A stretch of 64,000 nt of DNA from Amycolatopsis granulosa. Its GTDB lineage: Bacteria > Actinomycetota > Actinomycetes > Mycobacteriales > Pseudonocardiaceae. The stretch covers positions 744,001-808,000 of the forward strand of contig NZ_JAANOV010000001.1 in the NCBI RefSeq assembly GCF_011758745.1, written 5' to 3'. The notes under the pieces were generated by a model that did not search any database, was not told the DNA's origin, and saw only the letters and a list, made by a program, of their open reading frames with translations. This document shows positions 48,242 through 55,784 of this stretch, piece by piece. Within the stretch, counting starts at the first letter, position 1. Each line of letters starts with the position of its first letter. Position numbers and translations under genes: made by a program.

Positions 48242-48988
48242 GTGCCGAACAACCCCATCCACTTCGGATTCGCCCCGGGCGAGGTCCTGGTCGTCACCGG
48301 CGCCGGCAGCGGCATCGGCCGGGCCATCGCACTCCGCGCGGCGGAACTGGGCCTCGCCGTCGCCGCGTGGGACCTCGACAGCGCGGCCGTCACCGCGACC
48401 GCCGAGCGGATCGTGCACGCCGGCGGCACGGCACTCGCCGTCACCGCCGACGTCTGCGTCCCCGCGGATGTCGAGCGCGGCTTCGCCGGGAGCCGCGCGC
48501 TGGGCGCCATCCGGTACCTCGTCAACAACGCCGGCCCGTCGTCGGCGAGCGACCTGGGCTTCGACGAGGGTGTGCGGATGGCCGTGGGCAGCGTCCGGCT
48601 GGTGACCGAGACGTGGTTGTCCGGCGGCGTGCCGGAGGGCGCCGCGCTGGTGAACGTCTCGTCGGTCGCCGGCAACCTCATGGGCACCGACTCGGCGTGG
48701 TACTGCGCGGCGAAGGCGGGGATCGCCGGCTACACCCGGCACCTCGCGACCTACCGCGCGGGCGAGGTGCGCAGCAACGCGATCGCCCCCGGGATGACGG
48801 ACACGCCGCGGCTGCGGGGGTTCGCGGCCAGCGAGGTCGGGCAGCGCTCGCTCGCGAAGAACCCGCTGGGCCGCATGGCCACCGCGGACGACATCGCGTG
48901 GGCCACCCTGTTCCTGCTGAGCCCGCTCGCCTCGTACGTCAACGGCGTCTACCTGCCCGTCGACGGCGGGTGGGCGGTGACCCAGTGA
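48242..48988 (+). CDS. Short-chain dehydrogenase
   Basis: The 248-residue classical SDR has VLVVTGAGSGIGRAIALRAA at the cofactor site, VNNAGPSSASDLGFDEGV, the catalytic set in VNVSSVAGNLMGTDSAWYCA and AKAGIAGYTRHLA, and the C-terminal YVNGVYLPVDGG. It starts at the GTG at 48242 after GGAGGAG. It is the second gene of the SDR-SDR-SnoaL operon. A hydroxysteroid dehydrogenase role is suggested by the regulon, and the substrate position is unknown. The stop overlaps the start of the SnoaL-like gene (GTGA). Confidence 0.83.
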   Translation: MPNNPIHFGFAPGEVLVVTGAGSGIGRAIALRAAELGLAVAAWDLDSAAVTATAERIVHAGGTALAVTADVCVPADVERGFAGSRALGAIRYLVNNAGPSSASDLGFDEGVRMAVGSVRLVTETWLSGGVPEGAALVNVSSVAGNLMGTDSAWYCAAKAGIAGYTRHLATYRAGEVRSNAIAPGMTDTPRLRGFAASEVGQRSLAKNPLGRMATADDIAWATLFLLSPLASYVNGVYLPVDGGWAVTQ

Positions 48989-49551
48989 GCGATGACCCGG
49001 TGAGCGATGACCCGGTGACCGGTGCCGCCGCGGACCGGTGGGCGATCCACGACGTGGTGCTGCGCTACTGCCGCGGCGTCGACCGGCTCGACTTCGACCT
49101 CGTGCGCTCGGCCTACCACCCGGGCGCGATCGACCATCACACCGGCTTCGACGGACCGGTGGACGACTACGTCGAGTGGGTGCGGCCGCTGCTCGCCACC
49201 TACACCGGCACGATGCACCTCGTCGGCAACCACCTCGCCGAGGTGTACGGGACGCACGCGGTCGCCGAAACCTACGGGACGGCCGTGCACTGGGGTGAGC
49301 CCGCCGCCGATCCGCGGCGGAACTTCGTCAGCGGCTTCCGCTACGTCGACCACCTGGAGAAGCGGGACGGCCGCTGGGCGATCGTCGAGCGGTTCGCCGT
49401 GCGGGAGTGGACCCGTTCGACGGTGGGCACGCAGCTCGCCCCCGAGGGCGAGGGCCCGCGCGGCAGGCGGGATGCCGGAGATCCGGTGTACCTGCTGACC
49501 CACCGGGCCGCGACCGCCGGAAGCGCTCGGCCCCCGGTGGGGGAACGGTAG
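48985..49551 (+). CDS. SnoaL/NTF2-like protein with duplicated start region
   Basis: The 188-residue protein has the BaiE-like positions Tyr28-x4-Asp33 (YCRGVD) and His78/His83 (MHLVGNHLAEV). A C-terminal arm rich in Arg and Gly follows the fold. A 15-bp unit (GTGAGCGATGACCCG) is repeated exactly at 48985 and 49000, so two in-frame GTG starts give VSDDP-VSDDP at the N-terminus; the first overlaps the SDR stop. It is the third SnoaL-like protein of this regulon and may dehydrate or isomerise a hydroxysteroid. Confidence 0.72.
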   Translation: MSDDPVSDDPVTGAAADRWAIHDVVLRYCRGVDRLDFDLVRSAYHPGAIDHHTGFDGPVDDYVEWVRPLLATYTGTMHLVGNHLAEVYGTHAVAETYGTAVHWGEPAADPRRNFVSGFRYVDHLEKRDGRWAIVERFAVREWTRSTVGTQLAPEGEGPRGRRDAGDPVYLLTHRAATAGSARPPVGER

Positions 49552-49614
49552 CCGCCGGACTTACCGGCGCTCCCGTGGTGTGGTGGGCCGGGCCGCGCGC
49601 GGGCGGTGCCGTGC

Positions 49615-49653
49615 GGCCGGCCTGCCCGCCCGGAGGGGTCGGGCAGGCCGGCC
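49615..49653. terminator. Hairpin between the SnoaL gene and the thiolase gene
   Basis: GGCCGGCCTGCCCG (49615-49628) pairs perfectly with CGGGCAGGCCGGCC (49640-49653) around an 11-base loop, between convergent gene ends. Confidence 0.75.
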
Positions 49654-49658
49654 CGGGC

Positions 49659-50879
49659 TCACGACAGGCGGTCGATCACGAGCGCCATCCCCTGGCCACC
49701 GGCCGCGCACATGGTGACCACACCGGTCTGCGCGTCGACCGCGCGCAGGCCGTTGATGAGTGTGGTGGTCATCCGCGCACCGGTCATGCCGAACGGATGG
49801 CCGAGCGCGATCGCGCCACCGTGGACGTTCACGCGGTCCAGATCGATCCCCAGGTCGTCGCACGACGGCAGGACCTGTGCGGCGAACGCCTCGTTGATCT
49901 CCACGAGGTCGAGGTCGGCGACGGTCATCCCGGCGTGCGCGAGCGCCCGGCGCACCGCCTCCACCGGCCCGAGGCCCATGATCTCGGGCGAGAGCGCCGA
50001 CACCCCGGTCGACACGATCCGGGCGAGTGGCGTGATGCCCAGATCGCGCGCCCGGTCGGCGGACATGACGATCAGCGCCGCGGCGCCGTCGTTGAGCGGG
50101 CAGCAGTTGGCGGCGGTGACCGTGCCGTCCGGGCGGAACACCGGGTCGAGCGCGGCGACCGACTCCAGGGTGACGCCCGCACGCGGCCCGTCGTCCGCCG
50201 CGACGGTGGTGCCGTCCGGGGTCACGACGGGCGTGATGTCGGTCGCGAAGAACCCGGCGGCGATGGCGCGCTGGGCGTTGTGCTGGCTGCGCACGGCGAA
50301 CTCGTCCTGCCGCTGCCGGGACACGCCGCGCAGCTGCGCGACGTTCTCCGCGGTCTGTCCCATCGCGACGTAGGGGTCGGGCAGCAGGCCCAGCGCACGC
50401 GGATCCTGCCACGGCGGTGCGCCGGCCGCCGACCGTCCGGCCGTGCGCGCCTCCGCCTCGGCGTAGCGGGGGTTGTGCGTGCCGGGCATGCCGTCGGCCT
50501 TGCCGCTGCCGTAGCGCGACACGGTCTCCACACCCGCCGAGACGAACACCTGCCCTTCCCCGGCGCGAATCGCGTGCAGCGCCATGCGGGTGGTCTGGAC
50601 GCTGGACGCGCAGTAGCGGTGCACGACCGTGCCGGGTACGGTGTCGAGCCCCGCGGCGACGGCGAGCTGGCGGCCGAGGTTGTAACCCTGTTCCCCGGCG
50701 GGCTGGCCGCAGCCGACCATGATGTCGTCGATGGTCGCCGGGTCGAGCTCGGGCACCTGTTTCAGCGCGGCCTCGAAGACCTGGACGAGCAGGTCGTCGG
50801 CGCGCAGGTCACGCAGCGAACCCTTGCCGGCGCGGCCGATGGGTGACCGCGTGGCGGCGACGATCACGGCTTCAGGCAT
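49659..50879 (-). CDS. Thiolase (acetyl-CoA acyltransferase)
   Basis: The 406-residue thiolase has the nucleophilic Cys in VVHRYCASSVQTTRMALHAI, the His in HGGAIALGHPFGMTGARMTT and the second Cys in VVTMCAAGGQGMALVIDRLS. It is distinct from FadA6 at 23107. The first Cys motif CASS rather than CGSG groups it with general fatty-acid thiolases. A box of the KstR2 type (one mismatch) lies 21 bases upstream of the ATG at 50879. It may complete beta-oxidation of the HIP propionyl chain or of a steroid side chain. Confidence 0.86.
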   Translation of the reverse strand: MPEAVIVAATRSPIGRAGKGSLRDLRADDLLVQVFEAALKQVPELDPATIDDIMVGCGQPAGEQGYNLGRQLAVAAGLDTVPGTVVHRYCASSVQTTRMALHAIRAGEGQVFVSAGVETVSRYGSGKADGMPGTHNPRYAEAEARTAGRSAAGAPPWQDPRALGLLPDPYVAMGQTAENVAQLRGVSRQRQDEFAVRSQHNAQRAIAAGFFATDITPVVTPDGTTVAADDGPRAGVTLESVAALDPVFRPDGTVTAANCCPLNDGAAALIVMSADRARDLGITPLARIVSTGVSALSPEIMGLGPVEAVRRALAHAGMTVADLDLVEINEAFAAQVLPSCDDLGIDLDRVNVHGGAIALGHPFGMTGARMTTTLINGLRAVDAQTGVVTMCAAGGQGMALVIDRLS

Positions 50880-50899
50880 GGACCCTCCCAAATTGAACA

Positions 50900-50913
50900 A
50901 GCAAGCGATTGGT
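50900..50913. promoter_or_regulatory. KstR2-type box at the thiolase gene
   Basis: AGCAAGCGATTGGT has the same single change in the right half-site as the kstR2 autoregulatory box. It is the rightmost box seen and marks the likely edge of the regulon. Confidence 0.7.
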
Positions 50914-51033
50914 CAAGTTAATTCGGGTACGGGCCGTTCGTCAAGGCGTGCACGGCAGGCCGCCACCAGGAAGACCTTGCGCATGCCGCTGAGGAACGTC
51001 TCGTGCGCTGCCGACGACCCACCGCACCCGGCC

Positions 51034-51396
51034 TCACCCGGGCTCCTGCGCACGGCGCCGTTTCTGCCACGGCCAGCGCCCCTCGAGTTCGACTTCCAGG
51101 GAGAAACTGAGGAAGGTGCGCACGGCGACGATCACCGCCAGCACCCCGACGCTGGTGTAGGTCGGGGAGATCGCGACGGTCCGGATGATGTCCCCGGCGA
51201 CCAGGAACTCCAGCCCGAGCAGGATCGCCCGTCCCAGGCCCTGCCGGTACCGGCGGTAACTCCCGGTCAGTTCCTCCCGCGCGGCCAGCCGGCGCAGAAA
51301 GCCGGCCGAACCGATGACCGCACCCACGACCATGACCGCGACACCACAGGCGTCGACCGCGGTGCCGACGGTCTCCATTACTCCGGTGAACTCCAT
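51034..51396 (-). CDS. DUF1622 membrane protein
   Basis: The 120-residue protein has two to three hydrophobic segments and the DUF1622 pattern YRRYRQGLGRAILLGLEFLV followed by AGDIIRTVAI. The charged tail ends QKRRRAQEPG. Its function is unknown; the family is widespread in bacterial membranes. It lies outside the steroid regulon and 78 bases downstream of the DUF421 gene on the same strand. Confidence 0.8.
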   Translation of the reverse strand: MEFTGVMETVGTAVDACGVAVMVVGAVIGSAGFLRRLAAREELTGSYRRYRQGLGRAILLGLEFLVAGDIIRTVAISPTYTSVGVLAVIVAVRTFLSFSLEVELEGRWPWQKRRRAQEPG

Positions 51397-51473
51397 GGTG
51401 GTCCTCGATCAGGTGCGCGGCGCGGCGCCGGGCCCGCAGGCCCGGCGCCGGTGTCCTTGGTGGAGGTGTTCGC

Positions 51474-51992
51474 TCACAGGTCCGGAAGCGTGGTGCGCGA
51501 TGCGTGCGGCGGCTCGTCGTCGTTCACGACGGTCAACCCGCCCTTCGACTCGTAGATCACGTAGCGGATCCCGGCGAGGCTGTGCACACCCCGTTCGCGC
51601 AGTACCTCGTACAGGTCGCCCTCGGTCAGCTGCGCTGTCTTCAGCTGCCGGTGGTCCACGGCGCCGTCCACGACGAGGACCCGCACCGGGTGGTCGAGCA
51701 CGCGCGCCACCCGCGGGACGAACCGCAGCCGGGAAATGATGATGTGCACCACCAGCAGGGTCACCAGGGCGACAGCACCGATCAGGAACGACGTGTCGGC
51801 GGCGGTCGCGCTCCGCCCGACGATGGCGCCCGTCGCGATGATCACGACGAGGTCGAAGATGCGCAGCTCGGCGAGGGCCCGGCGCGGGGCGAGCCGCAGA
51901 CCGGCCAGCGCCGTCAACGACAGCGTGAGGGTCTTCACGCACACCGCGGGGAGCTCGCCCGCGTCTCCGATCAGCCAGTCCGCGCCACTCAT
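51474..51992 (-). CDS. DUF421 (YetF-like) membrane protein
   Basis: The 172-residue protein has three N-terminal hydrophobic segments and a cytoplasmic domain with HPVRVLVVDGAVDHRQLKTA followed by QLTEGDLYEVLRERG, the DUF421 signature. YetF-type proteins in spore formers relate to germination or envelope functions. In actinobacteria the role is unknown. The ATG at 51992 is preferred over the GTG at 52001 by position of the first hydrophobic segment. It is probably co-transcribed with the DUF1622 gene. Confidence 0.82.
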   Translation of the reverse strand: MSGADWLIGDAGELPAVCVKTLTLSLTALAGLRLAPRRALAELRIFDLVVIIATGAIVGRSATAADTSFLIGAVALVTLLVVHIIISRLRFVPRVARVLDHPVRVLVVDGAVDHRQLKTAQLTEGDLYEVLRERGVHSLAGIRYVIYESKGGLTVVNDDEPPHASRTTLPDL

Positions 51993-52140
51993 CGCCACCA
52001 CCCCGTTCCCCTTCCCCGGCCGCCGGAGCCCCCACCGGCTACCCGCACGGACCGCCCTTACGCACCCTCCCTACGGGGCGCTCGAGCACCGTCGTGCTGG
52101 GGAATGTGGCGCGCGGACGCTGCCGGCCGCGATGAGCCCG

Positions 52141-52596
52141 TCACTGCCGGGCGGCCGCGATGCTGAGGATGTCCTTGTTGCCGTCGGCCCAGGTCGCGGT
52201 CATCACCACCTCGTTGATGAGCCAGTGGCCATGCACCCGGGCCAGCCCGAAGCGGTAGGTGCCGCCGAGGGTCCAGCGAGGTGAGCCGAACGTGGTCGCC
52301 AGCAGGTGGGTGGCCTGGAACGCGGCGGTGAGCACCGCGGTGTCCCCGTCCACGGTCGCCAGGTGGTTGCCGAGCAGGTGCTGGGTCGCGTCGAAGGCGC
52401 CGATCAGAGCCGACCACTGGGCTTTGATCTCGTCCGGGGTCTGCGTCCAGGGCTCGCCGCCGTAGATGCTGGTGTAGTCGAGGGTGACCCGATCGGCGAA
52501 CACCCCGGTGAACCTGTCCCAGTCACGCATGTCGACCAGCCACATCATCCGGGTGCAGGTGTCGATGACGTCGGCGCGGTCCTGGGCGGTGCTCAT
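52141..52596 (-). CDS. SnoaL/NTF2-like protein
   Basis: The 151-residue protein has the SnoaL-like fold with Asp22 (WLVDMRDWD) and His73/His78 (TQHLLGNHLATV). Met occupies the position where the steroid-block paralogues have Tyr. The ATG at 52596 follows GGAGGAG. It is co-transcribed with the carboxymuconolactone decarboxylase-like gene 17 bases upstream and divergent from an XRE regulator. It shows no KstR2-type box, so it is probably not part of the steroid regulon. Confidence 0.75.
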   Translation of the reverse strand: MSTAQDRADVIDTCTRMMWLVDMRDWDRFTGVFADRVTLDYTSIYGGEPWTQTPDEIKAQWSALIGAFDATQHLLGNHLATVDGDTAVLTAAFQATHLLATTFGSPRWTLGGTYRFGLARVHGHWLINEVVMTATWADGNKDILSIAAARQ

Positions 52597-52613
52597 AGTC
52601 TCTCCTCCACTGA

Positions 52614-52955
52614 TCATTGCAGGGGCAACAGGTTGCGGTCGTCGAAGACGCGGCGGGCGATAGCCATGGCGGCGAACACGCGCGGGAACCCGGCGTACGG
52701 GATCACCTGCATGATCGCTTCGACCACGGCCCGTGGTGCGAGGCCGGCGGCGAGCGCGGTGCCGACGTGGGCCTCCAGCTGGGGTTCGACACCCCCGGTC
52801 GTGATCAGCGCGCCCAGGATGACCAGCTCGAATTCGACCGCGAGCCGGCTCAGGTCCGGGGCCACGTCAGCGAGCGCGTCGTAGGCCTGTCGCCGCGGGC
52901 CGGCTCCACCGATCTCCTGCTGGCGAGCCAGCCCGCGCCGGAAGCGTTCGGTCAT
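52614..52955 (-). CDS. Carboxymuconolactone decarboxylase-family protein
   Basis: The 113-residue protein has the CMD-family helices with VILGALITTGGVEPQLEAHV and ALAAGLAPRAVVEAIMQVIP followed by YAGFPRVFAAM. AhpD-like members carry a CxxC redox motif, which is absent here, so a decarboxylase-like or unknown role is more likely. It is the first gene of a two-gene operon with the SnoaL-like gene and faces the XRE regulator. Confidence 0.85.
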   Translation of the reverse strand: MTERFRRGLARQQEIGGAGPRRQAYDALADVAPDLSRLAVEFELVILGALITTGGVEPQLEAHVGTALAAGLAPRAVVEAIMQVIPYAGFPRVFAAMAIARRVFDDRNLLPLQ

Positions 52956-53073
52956 GAGCTCTCCCCTGTTGTTCGTTCGTGCAGGTCACAGCGTGCCGGT
53001 TGGACACGACGCGACCCAGATCCCTGGTTGTACGGGTACTGGCAGGGCCAGGCTGGGCAGGCATACTGGTGGC

Positions 53074-53880
53074 GTGGCAGACGTCGGGTTGGGTGGGTTC
53101 CTCCAGTCGCGCCGCGCGCGGGTCACGCCGGAGAGCGTGGGGCTGCGCCCCGGGGGCCGGCGGCGCGTGCCTGGCCTGCGCCGGGAGGAGCTGGCACAGC
53201 TCGCCGGGATCAGCGTGGAGTACTACCAGCGGCTGGAGCAGGGGCGGGCCGGCCGTCCCTCGGACGAGGTGCTCAACGCTCTCGCCGACACGCTCCGCCT
53301 GGACGCGGTGGAGCGCGAGCACCTGCGCGCCCTGGCCCGCCCGCCCCGGCGTGGCGCCCGCTCCCCCGAGTCGGTGCGGCCCGAACTGCGGCGCATGCTC
53401 GATCTGATCGACCTGGTGCCGGCGCTGGTGATCAACGACCGGTTCGACGTGCTGGCCGTCAACGGGCCGGCGGGCCGGCTGTTCGGCGAGAAGCAGAACC
53501 TCGCGCGCGAGCTGTTCCTGGACCCGGCCGCCCGGGACTTCTACGTGGAGTGGGACGAGGTGGCTGCGGCGACCGCGGCCCAGCTGCGACTGGTCGCCGG
53601 CCGGCATCCCGGCGATGCGGATCTCGCCCGGCTGGTGGCCGAGTTGTCCGAGCGGAGCACGGAGTTCCGGCGGCTCTGGAGCACCGGGGATGTGGAGCTG
53701 CGGGCGTTCGGGGCCAAGAGCTTCTTGCATCCCGATGCCGGGGTGCTGACCTTCCACTACGAGAACTTCGAGCTGCCCGGCGACGCCCGGCAGCGGCTGA
53801 TCACCTTCACCCCGGCGAAGGGCAGCACCACCGAGGCCGCGCTGCAGCTGTTGGTGACCGGCGCTGCCGCCACCCGCTGA
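53074..53880 (+). CDS. XRE-family regulator of the MmyB-like group
   Basis: The 268-residue protein has an N-terminal helix-turn-helix with LRREELAQLAGISVEYYQRL followed by EQGRAGRPSDEVLNAL. A C-terminal MmyB-like ligand domain follows, with PALVINDRFDVLAVNGPAGR and LRAFGAKSFLHPDAGVLTFH. This layout is frequent in Streptomyces-type actinobacteria, where the regulator sits next to the SDR or CMD gene it controls. The GTG at 53074 gives the standard N-terminus. It probably represses the divergent CMD-SnoaL operon. Confidence 0.87.
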   Translation: MADVGLGGFLQSRRARVTPESVGLRPGGRRRVPGLRREELAQLAGISVEYYQRLEQGRAGRPSDEVLNALADTLRLDAVEREHLRALARPPRRGARSPESVRPELRRMLDLIDLVPALVINDRFDVLAVNGPAGRLFGEKQNLARELFLDPAARDFYVEWDEVAAATAAQLRLVAGRHPGDADLARLVAELSERSTEFRRLWSTGDVELRAFGAKSFLHPDAGVLTFHYENFELPGDARQRLITFTPAKGSTTEAALQLLVTGAAATR

Positions 53881-53938
53881 GGTCCTGGTTCGGGCCGGGC
53901 CGGCGGTGGTCGCGCACCGGAAGGCTGCGTGCCGTCGG

Positions 53939-54553
53939 TCAGGACCCGGCGCTCGGCCGGTGCGCGGACAGCAGCGCCTCGGCCGCTGCCCGCGCATCGG
54001 CACCCGCAGCGGTGGTTGCGTCGATGGTGACGACCACACTCGCCCCCTCGATGAGGAGCAGAAGCTGCCTGGCGAGCCGGGCCGCGTCGGCGAGGCCGGC
54101 CTGCTCGATGCGGTCTTCGAGCAGGCGCCGGTACCGGACCAGGTGCCGTCGGGCGATCGCGGCGACGGCGGGATCGGCACGCATGTCGGTGACGGTGTTC
54201 ACCACCGTGCAGCCGTGGTAGCCGGGACGGGCGAACCAGTCGATCAACAGGTCGAACACCGACAGGACCCGCTCGACGCCGGCCGGTGCACCCGCGGTCT
54301 TGCGGACGAGCCAGGCGTGGATCCGGTCGCTGTGTTCGGCGAGCATCGCTTCGACGAGCGCGTTCTTGGACGGGAAATAGCGGTACAGGCTCAGCTTGGA
54401 CGCCTTCGCCTCCGCCGCGATCTCGTTGACGCCCACCGCGTGCACGCCCTGTTCGTAGAAGAGCCGGGCGGCTGCGTCGAGGATCTTCGCCCGAGTGGCC
54501 CGCTGCGACGGGCTGAGCTCTTCGAGCGCCACGTCCGTCCGTAGCTTCTCCAT
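53939..54553 (-). CDS. TetR-family transcriptional regulator
   Basis: The 204-residue protein has the TetR DNA-binding helices in VGVNEIAAEAKASKLSLYRY followed by FPSKNALVEAMLAEH, and a C-terminal domain with WFARPGYHGCTVVNTVTDMR. It is divergent from an MFS gene, and the 53-bp gap contains a 9-bp inverted repeat. It is therefore the likely local repressor of that transporter. The effector is probably the transported compound. Confidence 0.88.
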   Translation of the reverse strand: MEKLRTDVALEELSPSQRATRAKILDAAARLFYEQGVHAVGVNEIAAEAKASKLSLYRYFPSKNALVEAMLAEHSDRIHAWLVRKTAGAPAGVERVLSVFDLLIDWFARPGYHGCTVVNTVTDMRADPAVAAIARRHLVRYRRLLEDRIEQAGLADAARLARQLLLLIEGASVVVTIDATTAAGADARAAAEALLSAHRPSAGS

Positions 54554-54558
54554 GACCA

Positions 54559-54601
54559 GACAGTACCAACCTGTACTACAAGAAAACAGATCGGTACTGT
54601 C
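54559..54601. promoter_or_regulatory. Operator region between divergent TetR and MFS genes
   Basis: GACAGTACC (54559-54567) and GGTACTGTC (54593-54601) form a perfect 9-bp inverted repeat flanking the gap. An internal repeat AGTAC-N6-GTACT (54562-54577) is visible as well, so two TetR dimers may bind. Confidence 0.55.
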
Positions 54602-54606
54602 GCGGC

Positions 54607-55770
54607 ATGGCGAACGATCATCAGGTACCCGTCACGCGGCTGTGGCTGGCCGTCCTCTGCGGCTACCTCGCACTCGGTGCCACCCTCCAGGAACTGCCCG
54701 GTTACGTGTCGGGCCACTTCCACCAGCGCCCGTTCGCCGTCGGGGTGGCCGTGGGCCTCGCGTTCGCCGGAACGGCCGCCGCCCGGCCGTTCGCCGGGCG
54801 TGCGGGCGACGCCGGCCGGGCTCGTCCGGTCGCCATGACCGGGGGCGTACTGACCGCAGTGGCCGGCGTGGGCCACCTGCTCGCCCCGGACATCGGGACC
54901 CTGCTCGCCGCACGCCTGGTGATGGGGGTCGGCGAGGCGGCGCTGTTCTCCGGATGCCTGCCGTGGGTGCTGTCCGGGATCGCCCCGTCGCGCCGCGGGC
55001 GGGTGACCGGCTGGTTCGGACTGTCCATGTGGGGCGGCCTGTCGGCCGGTCCGTTGCTGGCGGTCGCGGTGGGCTCGGCCGGCGGGGCGAGCGCCGTGTG
55101 GTCGGCCGTGCTGACGTTGCCGGCCCTCTCCACCGTGTTGATCGCCTCGACCCGCCGACCTGCGCGACCGGCGACATCCGTCTCCGTGCGCGGCTGGCGC
55201 GACCTCGTGCCGGCCGGGGTCGGCATACCGGGGATGGTGCTCGGGCTCGCAGCCTACGGATACGGCAGCCTCACGGCGCTGCTCGTGCTGTTCCTGGCGA
55301 CTCCCGGCATCGGCGGGACGGGCACCGGCCTGGCGGTCTTCTCCGTGGCGTTCCTGGCGACGCGTGCGGCAGGGAGCCCGCTGGTGGACCGGTACGGGGG
55401 CCTGGCGACAGCGCGCGTCGTCCTTCCCATCGAGGCGGCCGGGCTGGCCCTGCTCGCCATGGCCACCTCGCCGGTTGCCGCACTGATCGCGGTCGCCGTC
55501 ACCGGCGCGGGTCTTGGCATGATCTATCCCGCGACGACGAAGCTGACCTTGCGCAATGCCGGAGGGCTGACGACGGGAACCGCGGTCGGTGCCATGACGT
55601 CGTTCTGGGACCTCGGCATCCTCGTCGCCGGGCCGGTCAGCGGTCTGATCGCGGCAACCGCGGGATTTCCCGCGGCGTTCGCGACGGGATCGGGTGCCGC
55701 GGTGCTCGCCGTCGTCCTCACCGCGGTGGACAGGGCGCCACGTGATTCCGGCGAGGGTTCGCTCGTCTGA
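54607..55770 (+). CDS. MFS transporter
   Basis: The 387-residue protein has about 12 hydrophobic segments and motif A-like RPFAGRAGDAGRARPVAMTG after TM2. TM11-12 are at AMTSFWDLGILVAGPVSGLI. It is a drug or metabolite exporter or importer of the MFS superfamily. The divergent TetR regulator suggests an inducible efflux function. The start at 54607 immediately follows the operator. Confidence 0.85.
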   Translation: MANDHQVPVTRLWLAVLCGYLALGATLQELPGYVSGHFHQRPFAVGVAVGLAFAGTAAARPFAGRAGDAGRARPVAMTGGVLTAVAGVGHLLAPDIGTLLAARLVMGVGEAALFSGCLPWVLSGIAPSRRGRVTGWFGLSMWGGLSAGPLLAVAVGSAGGASAVWSAVLTLPALSTVLIASTRRPARPATSVSVRGWRDLVPAGVGIPGMVLGLAAYGYGSLTALLVLFLATPGIGGTGTGLAVFSVAFLATRAAGSPLVDRYGGLATARVVLPIEAAGLALLAMATSPVAALIAVAVTGAGLGMIYPATTKLTLRNAGGLTTGTAVGAMTSFWDLGILVAGPVSGLIAATAGFPAAFATGSGAAVLAVVLTAVDRAPRDSGEGSLV

Positions 55771-55784
55771 GGCGCCTTCGGCCG

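Noticed and set aside
45874-48687. A very long minus-strand open frame that extends livK upstream through the divergent SDR genes.
   Set aside because: The true livK start is at 47085 with a lipoprotein signal. The upstream part is antisense to clear SDR genes and crosses three operator sites.
49659-50879. Possible FadA5 (cholesterol side-chain thiolase).
   Set aside because: The first Cys motif is CASS rather than CGSG and the internal segments do not follow FadA5, so it is called a general thiolase only.
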